Shown here: in pieces, positions 24,623 to 33,871 of the stretch | Position numbering within the stretch: position 1 is the stretch's first letter | How the letters are laid out: each line of letters opens with the position of its first letter | NCBI GenBank assembly: GCA_010672925.1 | Contig: JAAHFP010000004.1 | Location: 186,001-250,000, forward strand | Reading direction: 5' to 3' | DNA from: Symploca sp. SIO1C2 | GTDB taxonomy: Bacteria > Cyanobacteriota > Cyanobacteriia > Cyanobacteriales > Coleofasciculaceae | Length of the DNA stretch: 64,000 nucleotides | Notes under the pieces: generated by a model | The model's input: the letters and a program-made list of their open reading frames with translations, nothing else | Told to the model about the DNA's origin: nothing | The model's database searches: none | Made by a program: the position numbers and the translations under genes

Positions 24623-27223
24623 TTAATCTAAATATTGTTTAATAAATTGCCTTATTTGTTTCATTTTAAATCCTTTAGCTAAATTCTGAATTTGTTGAGC
24701 AAAAACCAGATATTGCTCATCTGTTGCTTTTAATTTCTCAGCTTTTTCATTTAAGCTATCGAGCAAACCTTTTCTGGCAAGATCGTACAAAACTTTGAGT
24801 TCTGCCGCTGGGGGGGGTATGATTGCTGTCTGGGAAATTGCTTTTGATGAATTACCGACTGCTTCTGGTAGCTGGGTTAGTGATTCATCAGTCTTTTGAT
24901 AGATCCATGATAACCCTAAGTGATAGCGGATGATTTCGAGTAAATCTTTAGTCTCTATCGGCTTAGATATAAAATCATTACAACCGGCTTCTCGACTCTG
25001 AAGTTGATAGGATTCAAACACAGTTGCAGAAGAAGCTAGCAAAATGGTCTGTTGAAATTCTGGTAATTGGCGCAGACGGCAAGTTAACTCAAAACCATCC
25101 ATCACTGGCATGACTAAGTCAAGAATGAGCAAATCTGGTAAAAATTTTATCGCTTGCTCTAAACCTTCCTCACCGTTGGCTGCCTCTCTTATTTCAAAAC
25201 CCAGAGGATCGAGTAAACTGAATAACACTGCTCGATTTTCTGCACAGTCGTCTACTACCAAAATTTTCTTTTTGTCTCCTTGGTAGCCAATTATTGGCTG
25301 AGAGAACATTACTGGTGCTACCTCAATCGACTTGGAGGCTAAAGGTAAATCTACCTCAAACCAAAAAGTACTGCCTACTCCTAAAGTACTCTTGACTTGC
25401 AGCTGGCTACCCATTAGCTGGAGAATTCTTTTGGTGATGGTTAGTCCGAGTCCAGTGCCTTCTACTTTATAGCTATCTTCTCCTACTTGCTCAAAAGGTT
25501 CAAAAATATTATCCAGTTCCTCAGTTGCGATACCAATGCCAGTATCTTCAATTTCAAATCTAATTTTGTCATTAGTTATTTGTTCTTTGTTATTGGTTAT
25601 TTGTTCTTTGTCCTTTGTTTGTTGCTTTTGACTCATGATTAATGAGCCATGACGAATGACACTTACTTTGAAAGTTACCCCACCAGTCTGAGTAAATTTA
25701 ATGGCATTACTGAGGAGGTTAATCAATACTTGCCTGAGTCGTTTTTCATCAGCACGAACCGCAGTCGGGAGTTGAGTACCGGTTTGGTAATTAAAAGTAA
25801 TACTCTTTTTTTGGGCACGCATCTGACACATCTGGGTAACTCCCCATAAGAAGTGCAGCAAATGAAAATCTTCTGGATAAAGTTCCATTTTCTGAGCTTC
25901 AATTTTGGAGATATCTAAAATATCGTTAATCAGGGTGAGGAGATGGGTAGCACAGGTTTGAATGATTTCCAGACCTTGTTTTTGTTGGGGAGTAATGTCT
26001 GGAGAGCGTTGCAGAATTTGAGTATAGCCGAGAATGCCGTTGAGAGGGGTGCGAAGTTCATGACTCATGTTGGCGAGGAATTCACTTTTGGCACGATTGG
26101 CAGATTCCGCAGCCCGTTTTGCTCCTTCTAATGCTTGGCTCTGAATTTGCTGCCGTATTACTTCAAACTTTTGCAATTCTAGTAGCTGCTTTACCTGTTG
26201 GATTAATTGATTAAAAGAAGTAGCTAATATTCCTACCTCATCTTGAGTCCTTACAGGCACTTGTAAAGCAAAATTAGATTCTTGGGTAACTTGCTGGGCT
26301 ACCTTGGTAACTTCTTGCAGGGGACTAATAATCAAGGGCGTTACCAAAGTAACAATTGTCACCGTACTCACGGCTCCTAGCAAACACAAAAGGCTAATAC
26401 CACCCCACAACTGCAACTGAGCCTGTTCAATAGGTAAAATTGGATTGAGTAGCACTAGCTGAACCTCTTGGTTACTACTCTCAATTAGCTTTTCAGTTTT
26501 AGCAATATAACTCTCCCCAGCAATTTTGATTCGCATGGGTCGTGATGAGATTGGGGGTGGTTGCCAAGGAGCCTGTTGAGCTTCTGGTAAAGTGCTGACA
26601 GTTACTTGGGAGTTATAGAAGACCACCAAGTGCTGATGTGCCTGGGCACGGATTTGAGTAAGCAATTCATCATTTACTCGGATGCCAACAATGACACCTC
26701 CTAAAACCTCTTCAGTAGACTTCACCGATGTTAAAGCTACTAGGAGTAAAGGCACATTTTCATCCGTGGTGATGACATTGAACAAATCCATGCCAATACT
26801 TGCCGCTTGATTGGTTACTCCATCCTTGAGTTGGGTTTGGTTAATCTCTCGATGCCGTAAATCTGTTAAAACTGAGCCGTTTTTGTCTACCACTTTCAGT
26901 AAATCCAGCTCAAAAGATGCCTTGATTGGTAGTAAAGTCCGCAGAAGTGCGGCCTGCTCCCCTTCCGCCACCAACCTGATAACTTCCTTTCTCTCTACCA
27001 CTGACTGTGCTTTCAAACGCAGTATTTCTTGTTCATGTTCCAAAGCTTGCAACACTGCTGAAGAGAATTCCTCTATATCTTCTTGCAGATGTTGTTCCAC
27101 ACGCTGGGTGACAAAATAACCAAAGCTCAGGGTTCCTACAGTCCAGATTCCCAAGAAAGTTGAGAGCAAAGGCAAAAGTATTTTGCCTCTTAGGGAAAGT
27201 TTTGAGTAAAAATTTCGGAGCAT
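24623..27223 (-). CDS. Hybrid histidine kinase 2 (Cache-like sensor-HAMP-HisKA-HATPase-REC-tail)
   Basis: About 866 residues from ATG 27223; the upstream in-frame extension is only AGGCAGG-repeat sequence, so the longer start is rejected. A membrane segment near 15-38, a periplasmic region of about 230 residues (probably double Cache-like; GSVLTDLRHREIN), a second membrane segment, HAMP, HisKA (NMSHELRTPLNG), HATPase_c and a receiver (VVDDCAENR, LILDLVMPVMDG) follow. The tail ends IRQFIKQYLD. The kinase, receiver and tail are very close to kinase 1, while the sensor is unrelated, indicating duplication followed by sensor exchange. A heptamer insertion is again present before G1 (25565-25635). 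Confidence 0.95.
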   Translation of the reverse strand: MLRNFYSKLSLRGKILLPLLSTFLGIWTVGTLSFGYFVTQRVEQHLQEDIEEFSSAVLQALEHEQEILRLKAQSVVERKEVIRLVAEGEQAALLRTLLPIKASFELDLLKVVDKNGSVLTDLRHREINQTQLKDGVTNQAASIGMDLFNVITTDENVPLLLVALTSVKSTEEVLGGVIVGIRVNDELLTQIRAQAHQHLVVFYNSQVTVSTLPEAQQAPWQPPPISSRPMRIKIAGESYIAKTEKLIESSNQEVQLVLLNPILPIEQAQLQLWGGISLLCLLGAVSTVTIVTLVTPLIISPLQEVTKVAQQVTQESNFALQVPVRTQDEVGILATSFNQLIQQVKQLLELQKFEVIRQQIQSQALEGAKRAAESANRAKSEFLANMSHELRTPLNGILGYTQILQRSPDITPQQKQGLEIIQTCATHLLTLINDILDISKIEAQKMELYPEDFHLLHFLWGVTQMCQMRAQKKSITFNYQTGTQLPTAVRADEKRLRQVLINLLSNAIKFTQTGGVTFKVSVIRHGSLIMSQKQQTKDKEQITNNKEQITNDKIRFEIEDTGIGIATEELDNIFEPFEQVGEDSYKVEGTGLGLTITKRILQLMGSQLQVKSTLGVGSTFWFEVDLPLASKSIEVAPVMFSQPIIGYQGDKKKILVVDDCAENRAVLFSLLDPLGFEIREAANGEEGLEQAIKFLPDLLILDLVMPVMDGFELTCRLRQLPEFQQTILLASSATVFESYQLQSREAGCNDFISKPIETKDLLEIIRYHLGLSWIYQKTDESLTQLPEAVGNSSKAISQTAIIPPPAAELKVLYDLARKGLLDSLNEKAEKLKATDEQYLVFAQQIQNLAKGFKMKQIRQFIKQYLD

Positions 27224-27239
27224 GTCACTCTCGATGAAA

Positions 27240-27300
27240 AAGGCAGGAGGCAGGGGGCAGGAGGCAGGAGGCAGGAGGCAGGAGGCAGTCCCCATAAAAA
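27240..27300 (+). repeat. Heptamer tandem repeat (AGGCAGG) upstream of kinase 2
   Basis: Repeats of GGAGGCA directly before the kinase 2 start; on the minus strand they give an in-frame extension. The rest of the 308-base gap (27224-27531) has more of the same units near 27374-27390 and 27424-27460, and TTAATGCTTAATGC-type repeats near 27490-27530. No gene is seen. Confidence 0.8.
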
Positions 27301-27531
27301 ATTTTTTTCACCACCAGGTGATGAAAGTCGCTTCTTCCGAAGTTGCCTGTTGCCTGTTGCCTACTTTCAAGTCAGGAGGCAGGAGCATTGCTAACCACCA
27401 ATTATAGAAGTTGTACTTTCAAGTCAGAAGGCAGGAGGCAGAAGTCAGAAGGCAGGAGGTGAGGGAGACAAGGAAGACATTCCTCATTCTTAATGCTTAA
27501 TGCTTAATTCTTAATTCGACCTTCTCAATTC

Positions 27532-28392
27532 TCAATTCTTGCTAGATGGTACAAAACCTGAGTTGAGCAAATGTTTAGCTCCTGTTTCACTAAAAGTAAA
27601 GTCAAGGAACTTTTGAGTATCATCTGATAGAGTTGGACTCCAGACGAGAGCCAGAGTACGTACCATAGGATACTTCCCTGACTGCACGTTTGCTGATGTC
27701 GGTTCTACTCCGTTGAGGCGGAGGCGGTTAACCGGTAACTGATTAGAAATAGCATAAGCAAGGGAAAAAGCACCGATACTATGGGGAGTATTCTGGATTG
27801 TAGCAATCAGTTCCTTTTCATGACGAAGAATCACTACTTCTGGAGAATTTTTCAGTTCTTTTCCCAGGTAATGTTGACGTAAAAGGCGTTTGGCTGACTC
27901 ATCCTCTGGTCGATCTAGCACCACAATTGTAGCATCTGGTCCCCCTAGATCTTGCCAATTGGTTACTGCACCACTATATATCGCTTTGAGGTCTTCTGTT
28001 TGTAAGTTGGTTACCCCTGTAACACTAGGGTTAGTGGCGACTACTAAGGCATCTCTAGCAAGTTCCTGATAAACCAGGGAGCCATCATTTTCCCCTGACT
28101 TCAACTTCCTGGTGAGAGTCCCAATATCAGCTAATCCGCTTTTAACCCCAGCAATTCCACTAGCAGATTGACTCGACGGCAGAAAGGTAATGTTAGAGTT
28201 GTTGGTATTAGCTCCATAAGCGGTAGCTAATACTTTCATGGCTGGATAGGGAGTAGCTGCACCAGTAATCTTAATTTCTTGTTGTGCTGGTTGGACAGCC
28301 GGTGGATTATCATGATTACCGTTGGGAGTGCAGCTTACAGACAGTGCTGCGATCGCTAGAAAAAGGCAGCAGTTTGTAGGAGTTATTTTCAT
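27532..28392 (-). CDS. PstS-like periplasmic solute-binding lipoprotein
   Basis: 286 residues. Lipobox SVSC (about residues 18-21). The mature part has the PBP_like_2/PstS fold: ITGAATPYPAMKVL, SSQSASGIAGVKSGLADIG, AIYSGAVTNWQDLGGP (a hallmark of PstS-type proteins) and GAFSLAYA. PstS proteins bind phosphate or related oxyanions for ABC import, but no pstCAB genes are nearby. It sits between kinases 2 and 3 on the same strand, 63 bases from kinase 3, so a co-sensor role is plausible. Ligand not established. Confidence 0.9.
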   Translation of the reverse strand: MKITPTNCCLFLAIAALSVSCTPNGNHDNPPAVQPAQQEIKITGAATPYPAMKVLATAYGANTNNSNITFLPSSQSASGIAGVKSGLADIGTLTRKLKSGENDGSLVYQELARDALVVATNPSVTGVTNLQTEDLKAIYSGAVTNWQDLGGPDATIVVLDRPEDESAKRLLRQHYLGKELKNSPEVVILRHEKELIATIQNTPHSIGAFSLAYAISNQLPVNRLRLNGVEPTSANVQSGKYPMVRTLALVWSPTLSDDTQKFLDFTFSETGAKHLLNSGFVPSSKN

Positions 28393-28455
28393 TAGGGACT
28401 TTTAATAAATCAAAAAGCTAGTAATTCTAAGTTCTAAATTCTAAATTCTAAATTC

Positions 28456-30636
28456 TCAACTATCCATATATTGTTTAATAAATTCTCTAATTTGCTTCAT
28501 TTTAAATCCCTGAGACAAATTCTGAAGCTCTTGAGCAAAGGGTAGATACCGCTCATCCTTTTCTTTTAATTTCTCTGCTTGCTCACTCAAACTATCAATC
28601 AGTCCTTTTCTAGCTAAGTCATAAAAAACATCTAGTTCCTCTGCCAAAGGAGGTATAATTGCTTCTATTTGAAGTTCGTTAGATACATTAGCTTCATATT
28701 CTGGTATTTTACTCGATAGTTCCGGAGAATCTTCATAAACCCAGGATAATCCTAAACAATTCCGAATTTTTTCTAGTACATTTTTCGCCTTAATCGGTTT
28801 AGCAAAAAAGTCATGACAACTTAATGCTTGACCTTCTTGCTGACACAAGTTAAACGAACTAGCACAAGAGGCAATCAAAATTGTCTGTTGTAACTCCGGT
28901 AATTCACTAAGGCGGCGTTTCAGCTCAAAACTATTCATTGATACCATCCCCCAATCAATGATGATCAAATCTGGTTGAAGTTTAATCGCTTGTGCTAAGC
29001 ATTCTTCTGAGTTAGATGTTTCTTGTACTTCAAAACCGATAGGTTCGAGCAAGTTGACTAGAGCCGAGCGATTTTCCCAGTGGTTATCTAGCACCAAAAT
29101 TTTCTTTCTTTCTCCTTGGTAACCGATAATTTCCCTCGAGAAGGGAACTTTAGCTAACTCCAAGGATGCTGAGATTTGAGATAATTCTAAATCAAACCAA
29201 AAGGTGCTGCCAACTTCTACCTTACTCTTAACCTGGAGTTCGCTCCCCATCAGAGCAACAATTTTTTGGGTGATAGTTAATCCTAATCCAGTTCCTTCTG
29301 CTTTGCGGGTCTTATCTCCTACCTGTTCAAAGGGTTTAAATATTTTGTCTAGTTCTTCTGCTACTATACCAACACCTGTATCTTCAACATAGAAACGGAT
29401 TTTGTTGTTGGTTGTTGGTTGTTGCTTGTTTGTCCTTGATTCTGGAGGAATGATACTTACTTGAAAAATAACGCTACCAGTATCGGTAAATTTGATCGCA
29501 TTGCTGAGCAAATTAATCAAAACTTGCCGCAGTCGTTTTTCATCAACATAAATAGTGGCAGGCAGTTGTGCTCCTGGTTGATAAAGAAAAGTAAGACCTT
29601 TTTTTGCTGCACGAATTCTACAAATTTCTGTAACTCCTAATAAAAATTTAACTAAATGAACATCATGGGAGTTAAGTTCCATTTTCCCAGCTTCAATTTT
29701 AGAAAGGTTTAAAATATCATCAATCAGAGTTAGTAGATGGTTACCACTAGTGTGAATAGTACTCAGATATTTCTGTTGTTGGGGAGTTAGGGTTGAGTCC
29801 CGCTGTAATATTTGGGTAAAGCCCAGAATCGCATTGAGGGGAGTACGTAATTCGTGATTCATGGAAGCAAGGAAGGCCGTTTTAGCACGGTTGGCTGCTT
29901 CTGCTGCCTCTTTTTGCTTGCGTTCTGTAATATCTCTAAGGGAAACTAAATAAGCAGGCTCATTGTCCCAAATAATTGGTTCCGTTTGTACTTCTGCTAT
30001 CAGTACTTTTCCCAAAGGCTGTCTGAACTCAATTTCCTTAATCTCACCCATTCTGAGGGATAAATTCAACGGTTTATTGAGTAGCTGATCTATAGGTTGA
30101 TTCCACCAAGACTGAGCTGCAGGATTGACAAAACGGACTTTACTGTCCTTATCGAGAATTATTAAACCATCAGACATCGACTCAATAATAGTTAGCAAGC
30201 GTTTTTCACTTTGTTGCAACTGTGCATATTGCCATTCTAACTGTTTTTGTAAATTGATAATTTTGAGCTGATGTTCAATTCTGACGACAACTTCTTCAAC
30301 TTGAAACGGTTTAGTAATGTAGTCTACACCACCAACTTCAAAACCTTTGAGTTTATCTAGTGAATCATCTAAAGCTGTTAAAAATATAACGGGAATTGAT
30401 GCCGTTTTGGGATTTTTTTTTAATTGTTGACAAACCTCATAGCCGTTCATCATCGGCATCATAACATCGAGCAAAATAAGATCCGGAGCTTCAGCATTAA
30501 CTCCCATTAATGCAATCTTACCATTAATGGCTTTCCGAACTTTATATCCCCGCTGATTAAGGAGGTTAGATAAAAGTCTAAGGGTGTCTATATTGTCATC
30601 AACAATTAAGATTCTCCCCTTAATAGTATTAATCAT
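28456..30636 (-). CDS. Hybrid histidine kinase 3 (REC-PAS-HisKA-HATPase-REC-tail), cytoplasmic
   Basis: 726 residues, no membrane segments. An N-terminal receiver (ILIVDDNIDTLR, acceptor Asp in LILLDVMMPMMNG, Lys in ITKPFQ) is followed by a coiled coil, a PAS domain (about 145-240, DGLIILDKDSKVRFVNPAA), HisKA (SMNHELRTPLNA), HATPase_c and a second receiver. The second receiver is degenerate: the acidic pair DD is DN (VLDNHWENR), though the acceptor (IIIDWGM) and Lys (FFAKPIK) remain. The tail ends IREFIKQYMD. The start of the array's cytoplasmic integrator: its first receiver could accept phosphate from the membrane kinases (inference). Confidence 0.95.
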   Translation of the reverse strand: MINTIKGRILIVDDNIDTLRLLSNLLNQRGYKVRKAINGKIALMGVNAEAPDLILLDVMMPMMNGYEVCQQLKKNPKTASIPVIFLTALDDSLDKLKGFEVGGVDYITKPFQVEEVVVRIEHQLKIINLQKQLEWQYAQLQQSEKRLLTIIESMSDGLIILDKDSKVRFVNPAAQSWWNQPIDQLLNKPLNLSLRMGEIKEIEFRQPLGKVLIAEVQTEPIIWDNEPAYLVSLRDITERKQKEAAEAANRAKTAFLASMNHELRTPLNAILGFTQILQRDSTLTPQQQKYLSTIHTSGNHLLTLIDDILNLSKIEAGKMELNSHDVHLVKFLLGVTEICRIRAAKKGLTFLYQPGAQLPATIYVDEKRLRQVLINLLSNAIKFTDTGSVIFQVSIIPPESRTNKQQPTTNNKIRFYVEDTGVGIVAEELDKIFKPFEQVGDKTRKAEGTGLGLTITQKIVALMGSELQVKSKVEVGSTFWFDLELSQISASLELAKVPFSREIIGYQGERKKILVLDNHWENRSALVNLLEPIGFEVQETSNSEECLAQAIKLQPDLIIIDWGMVSMNSFELKRRLSELPELQQTILIASCASSFNLCQQEGQALSCHDFFAKPIKAKNVLEKIRNCLGLSWVYEDSPELSSKIPEYEANVSNELQIEAIIPPLAEELDVFYDLARKGLIDSLSEQAEKLKEKDERYLPFAQELQNLSQGFKMKQIREFIKQYMDS

Positions 30637-30946
30637 GCCTAAGTCTGATTAAGATATATGGAGAAGGTCGAATTGAGCATTTGCCTCGCTTTGCTCACCA
30701 TGCTGCGCAAAGGGAATTGGGAATTGGGAATTGGGAATGGATAATGGATAATAGCTCGTTAACATTGCTTTTACTTCATGGTTGAACGAAATTTTGGGTG
30801 AAATTTTCTAGCTCATTATCCAAAAATTATAAGCTCCCTCAGCTCCCCCAGCTCCCTCAGCTCCCTCAGCTCCCCACTCTTTTCTTCGCTCACCCGTACC
30901 TTATGGATATGATAATTGCTATAAATGAGCGGATAATGATAATAGG
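30637..30946. other. Repeat-filled gap between kinases 4 and 3
   Basis: Contains GGGAATT heptamers (about 30714-30740), then a nonamer array of GCTCCCTCA units (about 30834-30884). No gene and no clear promoter are identifiable. Confidence 0.6.
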
Positions 30947-33652
30947 TCATATACTCTCCAAGTATTGTTTAAGTATTTTTCGTATGGTTTTTAACTGAAA
31001 GCCTTGAGCTAAATGCTGAATTTCTTGGGCAAAAGTCAGATATTGCTCATCCATAGCTTTCAATTTTGCAGCTTGTTCAATCAAGTTATCAATCAATCCT
31101 TTTCTGGCTAGATCGTATAAAATAGTTAATTCTTCCCTAGGAGGGGGAATAATAGCATTTACTTCGATACCTTGCCCAGAGTCAGCCACAACTTCCAACG
31201 GCTGATTGACCAATTCCTTACTACTGTTATACACCCAGCTCAATTCTAAATAATCTTGGATTTTGATGAACAAATCTTCTACCTGTATCGGTTTGGGCAG
31301 AAAATCATGGCAACCAACTTCTCTACTCTGAAGTTGATCAAACTCAGATACACTAGCTGAACAAGCAATCAAAATTGTCTGCTGCAACTGAGGTAACTGA
31401 CGCAGGCGACGAGCCAAACTCCAGCCATTCATCCCTGGCATCACTAGATCAATGACGACTAAATCTGGTACAAACCTCTGAGCTTCCTCTAAACCTTCCT
31501 CACCATTCGATGCCTCTCTGACTTCAAAGCCGATAGGTTCGAGCAAGTTAACTAAGACTGCACGATTTTCCCAACGGTCATCTACCACCAGAATTTTCTG
31601 CTTGTTTCCCTGATAGCCAATAATTTGCTGGAAAGATGGTGCTGGCTCTAACTCCATTGACGCTGAAGCTTCGGGCAATTCTAGCTCGAACCAAAAGGTG
31701 CTACCAACCCCCAAGGTACTTTGGACTTGAAGTTGGCTCCCCATCAGGGAGATAATTTTTTGAGTGATGGCTAATCCCAGTCCAGTACCTTCTGATTTGT
31801 GGTTGCTCTCTCCTACTTGCTCAAAAGGCTCAAAAATTTTGTTTAGTTCTTCTGTTGCGATACCAACACCAGTATCCTCAATCTCAAGCCGGATTTTGTT
31901 GTTTGTTGTTTGTTGTTGGTTATTGGTTGTTTGTTGTTGACTTATGACGAATGGCTGATGACGAATGACACTTACCCTAAAAGTGACACCACCAGTGTGA
32001 GTGAATTTGATCGCATTACCCAGCAGGTTGAGCAAAACTTGCCGCAGCCGCTTTTCATCAGCATAAACAATAGTAGGTATTGGTTCGTGAGGTTGGTAGG
32101 TAAAGGCAATTTCTTTTTGCTGAGCCCGGATCTGACACATTTGGGTTACCACCCTTAAAAAGTGAGGAAAATGAAAGTCGTGGGGATAGAGTTCCATTTT
32201 CTGGGCTTCGATTTTGGAGAGGTCTAATATATCGTTAATTAGGGTGAGTAAGTGATTCCCACAGGTATGAATAGTATTGATGCCTTCTTTTTGCTGAGGA
32301 GTAAGGTCTGAGTAATGTTGCAGGATTTGAGTGTAGCCGAGAATACCGTTGAGAGGAGTACGGAGTTCGTGACTCATATTCGTCAAAAATTGGCTTTTGG
32401 CATGGTTAGCAGCTTCTGCTGCTTGTTCTGCTCGTCTGCGTTCAGCGATTTCTACCCTGAGTTGTTCATTGGCTTGCCTTAAGGCAGCTGTGCGCTCCTC
32501 TACTTGTTCCTCCAAACCAGTGTAGAGGAAGCGTAATTGCTCGATCATTTGATTAAAAACGCGAGCGAGGATGCCAATTTCATTTTCTGTGAGCACAGGA
32601 GCAGTTGAGGAAAGATTACCAGCAGCCACCTGAGTTGCAGTGTAAATAATTGCTACAATTGGTTGGGTAAGCCGACGAGCGATTAAAAACATCGCCACTG
32701 CTAGTACCTCAGCTAAGACCATTCCCATCAGCCAAATCGATCTAGCAAGCCTACGTGCAGGCTCAAAAGCTTGGCTTTGATTCATCTCTACTAGCAAAGC
32801 GACATCCCAAGCTTTCAACCAGCGGTAAACACCAATGACCGGTACTCCTCGATAATTATCGTAAAGTCCTTGATCATTACTGCCATCCATCGCCTTAGCA
32901 ATCCCTTCACTGTCAATGCCCTCAGGAAATGCGACTGAACCAAATCGTTTTGCTGAAATCAAGACATTTCGCTGAGACAAACCACTGCCAAACTTACCTA
33001 CCAAGTAGGTTTCACAATCTTCTTTGATACCTGTATGCTCTTGTATGATCTCATCAATCCGCTCCAGGTTCAGATTAACCACCAGCATTCCCAGACGCTT
33101 GTCTGTGTCCTTGAGAACAGGAGTAGCGAAAGTAATGGTAGGTTTACCTGTTTCCGGGGAGCGGTAGAAATTCGACACAAAAGTATCCGTTGGTTCCTGG
33201 GTTACTTCACTATATTGAGCCAGGGGCTTATATTTGCCGATGTGAGTTGGGTTGGTAGAAAGTAAAATTCTGCCACTCCTACTAAGGAGGAACAGATCTT
33301 TGAGACCAGATTGTTTGCTAATAAAGGATGTTAGGGATTTTTCTAGTTGCTCATAAGCAAATTGATATTCCCAGTCGGATGTTTGGCTCGACAAGAGTAC
33401 CCTAGCCTGAGTGCTCACTTCTGGCAACTGGCCTAGAGACAAAAAATGTTCACGCTGAGTCACTACCCAGCGGCTTAACTCACCTTCCTTGAGGGAGGCA
33501 GTAAGACCTAATTCGTTAAAAACAGAGAGTTTTAGAGATTCTCTAGCTTGATTGAAGGTGGTATAACAGACAATCGATATTGTCAGTAAAGATAAAATTA
33601 AAAAAGAACCAACAAGCTGAACCAGTAGACTTTTTTTCCAGCATCTCATCAT
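30947..33652 (-). CDS. Hybrid histidine kinase 4 (Cache sensor-HAMP-HisKA-HATPase-REC-tail)
   Basis: 901 residues. Membrane segment near 8-32, a large periplasmic double-Cache-type domain (about 35-300; LFLLSRSGRILLSTNP, TITFATPVL), a second membrane segment, HAMP, a coiled coil (VEERTAALRQANEQLR), HisKA (NMSHELRTPLNG), HATPase_c and a receiver with all key residues (VVDDRWENR, VVIDLVMPGMNG, FLPKPIQ). The shared tail ends IRKILKQYLE. A heptamer insertion before the G1 box is at 31896-31940. It is the first kinase after the sugar-type binding protein on the same strand, so that lipoprotein may present its ligand to this sensor. Confidence 0.95.
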   Translation of the reverse strand: MMRCWKKSLLVQLVGSFLILSLLTISIVCYTTFNQARESLKLSVFNELGLTASLKEGELSRWVVTQREHFLSLGQLPEVSTQARVLLSSQTSDWEYQFAYEQLEKSLTSFISKQSGLKDLFLLSRSGRILLSTNPTHIGKYKPLAQYSEVTQEPTDTFVSNFYRSPETGKPTITFATPVLKDTDKRLGMLVVNLNLERIDEIIQEHTGIKEDCETYLVGKFGSGLSQRNVLISAKRFGSVAFPEGIDSEGIAKAMDGSNDQGLYDNYRGVPVIGVYRWLKAWDVALLVEMNQSQAFEPARRLARSIWLMGMVLAEVLAVAMFLIARRLTQPIVAIIYTATQVAAGNLSSTAPVLTENEIGILARVFNQMIEQLRFLYTGLEEQVEERTAALRQANEQLRVEIAERRRAEQAAEAANHAKSQFLTNMSHELRTPLNGILGYTQILQHYSDLTPQQKEGINTIHTCGNHLLTLINDILDLSKIEAQKMELYPHDFHFPHFLRVVTQMCQIRAQQKEIAFTYQPHEPIPTIVYADEKRLRQVLLNLLGNAIKFTHTGGVTFRVSVIRHQPFVISQQQTTNNQQQTTNNKIRLEIEDTGVGIATEELNKIFEPFEQVGESNHKSEGTGLGLAITQKIISLMGSQLQVQSTLGVGSTFWFELELPEASASMELEPAPSFQQIIGYQGNKQKILVVDDRWENRAVLVNLLEPIGFEVREASNGEEGLEEAQRFVPDLVVIDLVMPGMNGWSLARRLRQLPQLQQTILIACSASVSEFDQLQSREVGCHDFLPKPIQVEDLFIKIQDYLELSWVYNSSKELVNQPLEVVADSGQGIEVNAIIPPPREELTILYDLARKGLIDNLIEQAAKLKAMDEQYLTFAQEIQHLAQGFQLKTIRKILKQYLESI

Positions 33653-33659
33653 TTACAAG

Positions 33660-33838
33660 AAGGCAGGAGGCAGGTGGTAGGTGGTAGGTGGTAGGTGGTA
33701 GGCGGCAAGTGGCAGTCCCAATGAAAAATTTTCATCACCAGTTTCAGATTAGACTCCCATGAACTTTCACCTCACAACGTAGGATGAAAATCTCTCTTTC
33801 TCCGCGTCCCCCTGTCCCCGCGTCTCCGCGTCTATTTT
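33660..33838. repeat. Short tandem repeats between binding protein and kinase 4
   Basis: AGGCAGG then GGTAGGT heptamers (about 33660-33715), and a nonamer-type stretch of CGCGTCTCC/CCCCGCGTC units (about 33795-33835). They fill most of the 219-base gap. Confidence 0.8.
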
Positions 33839-33871
33839 CAGATTAGTGCGTTTCCTTATCTATTCTCAATC

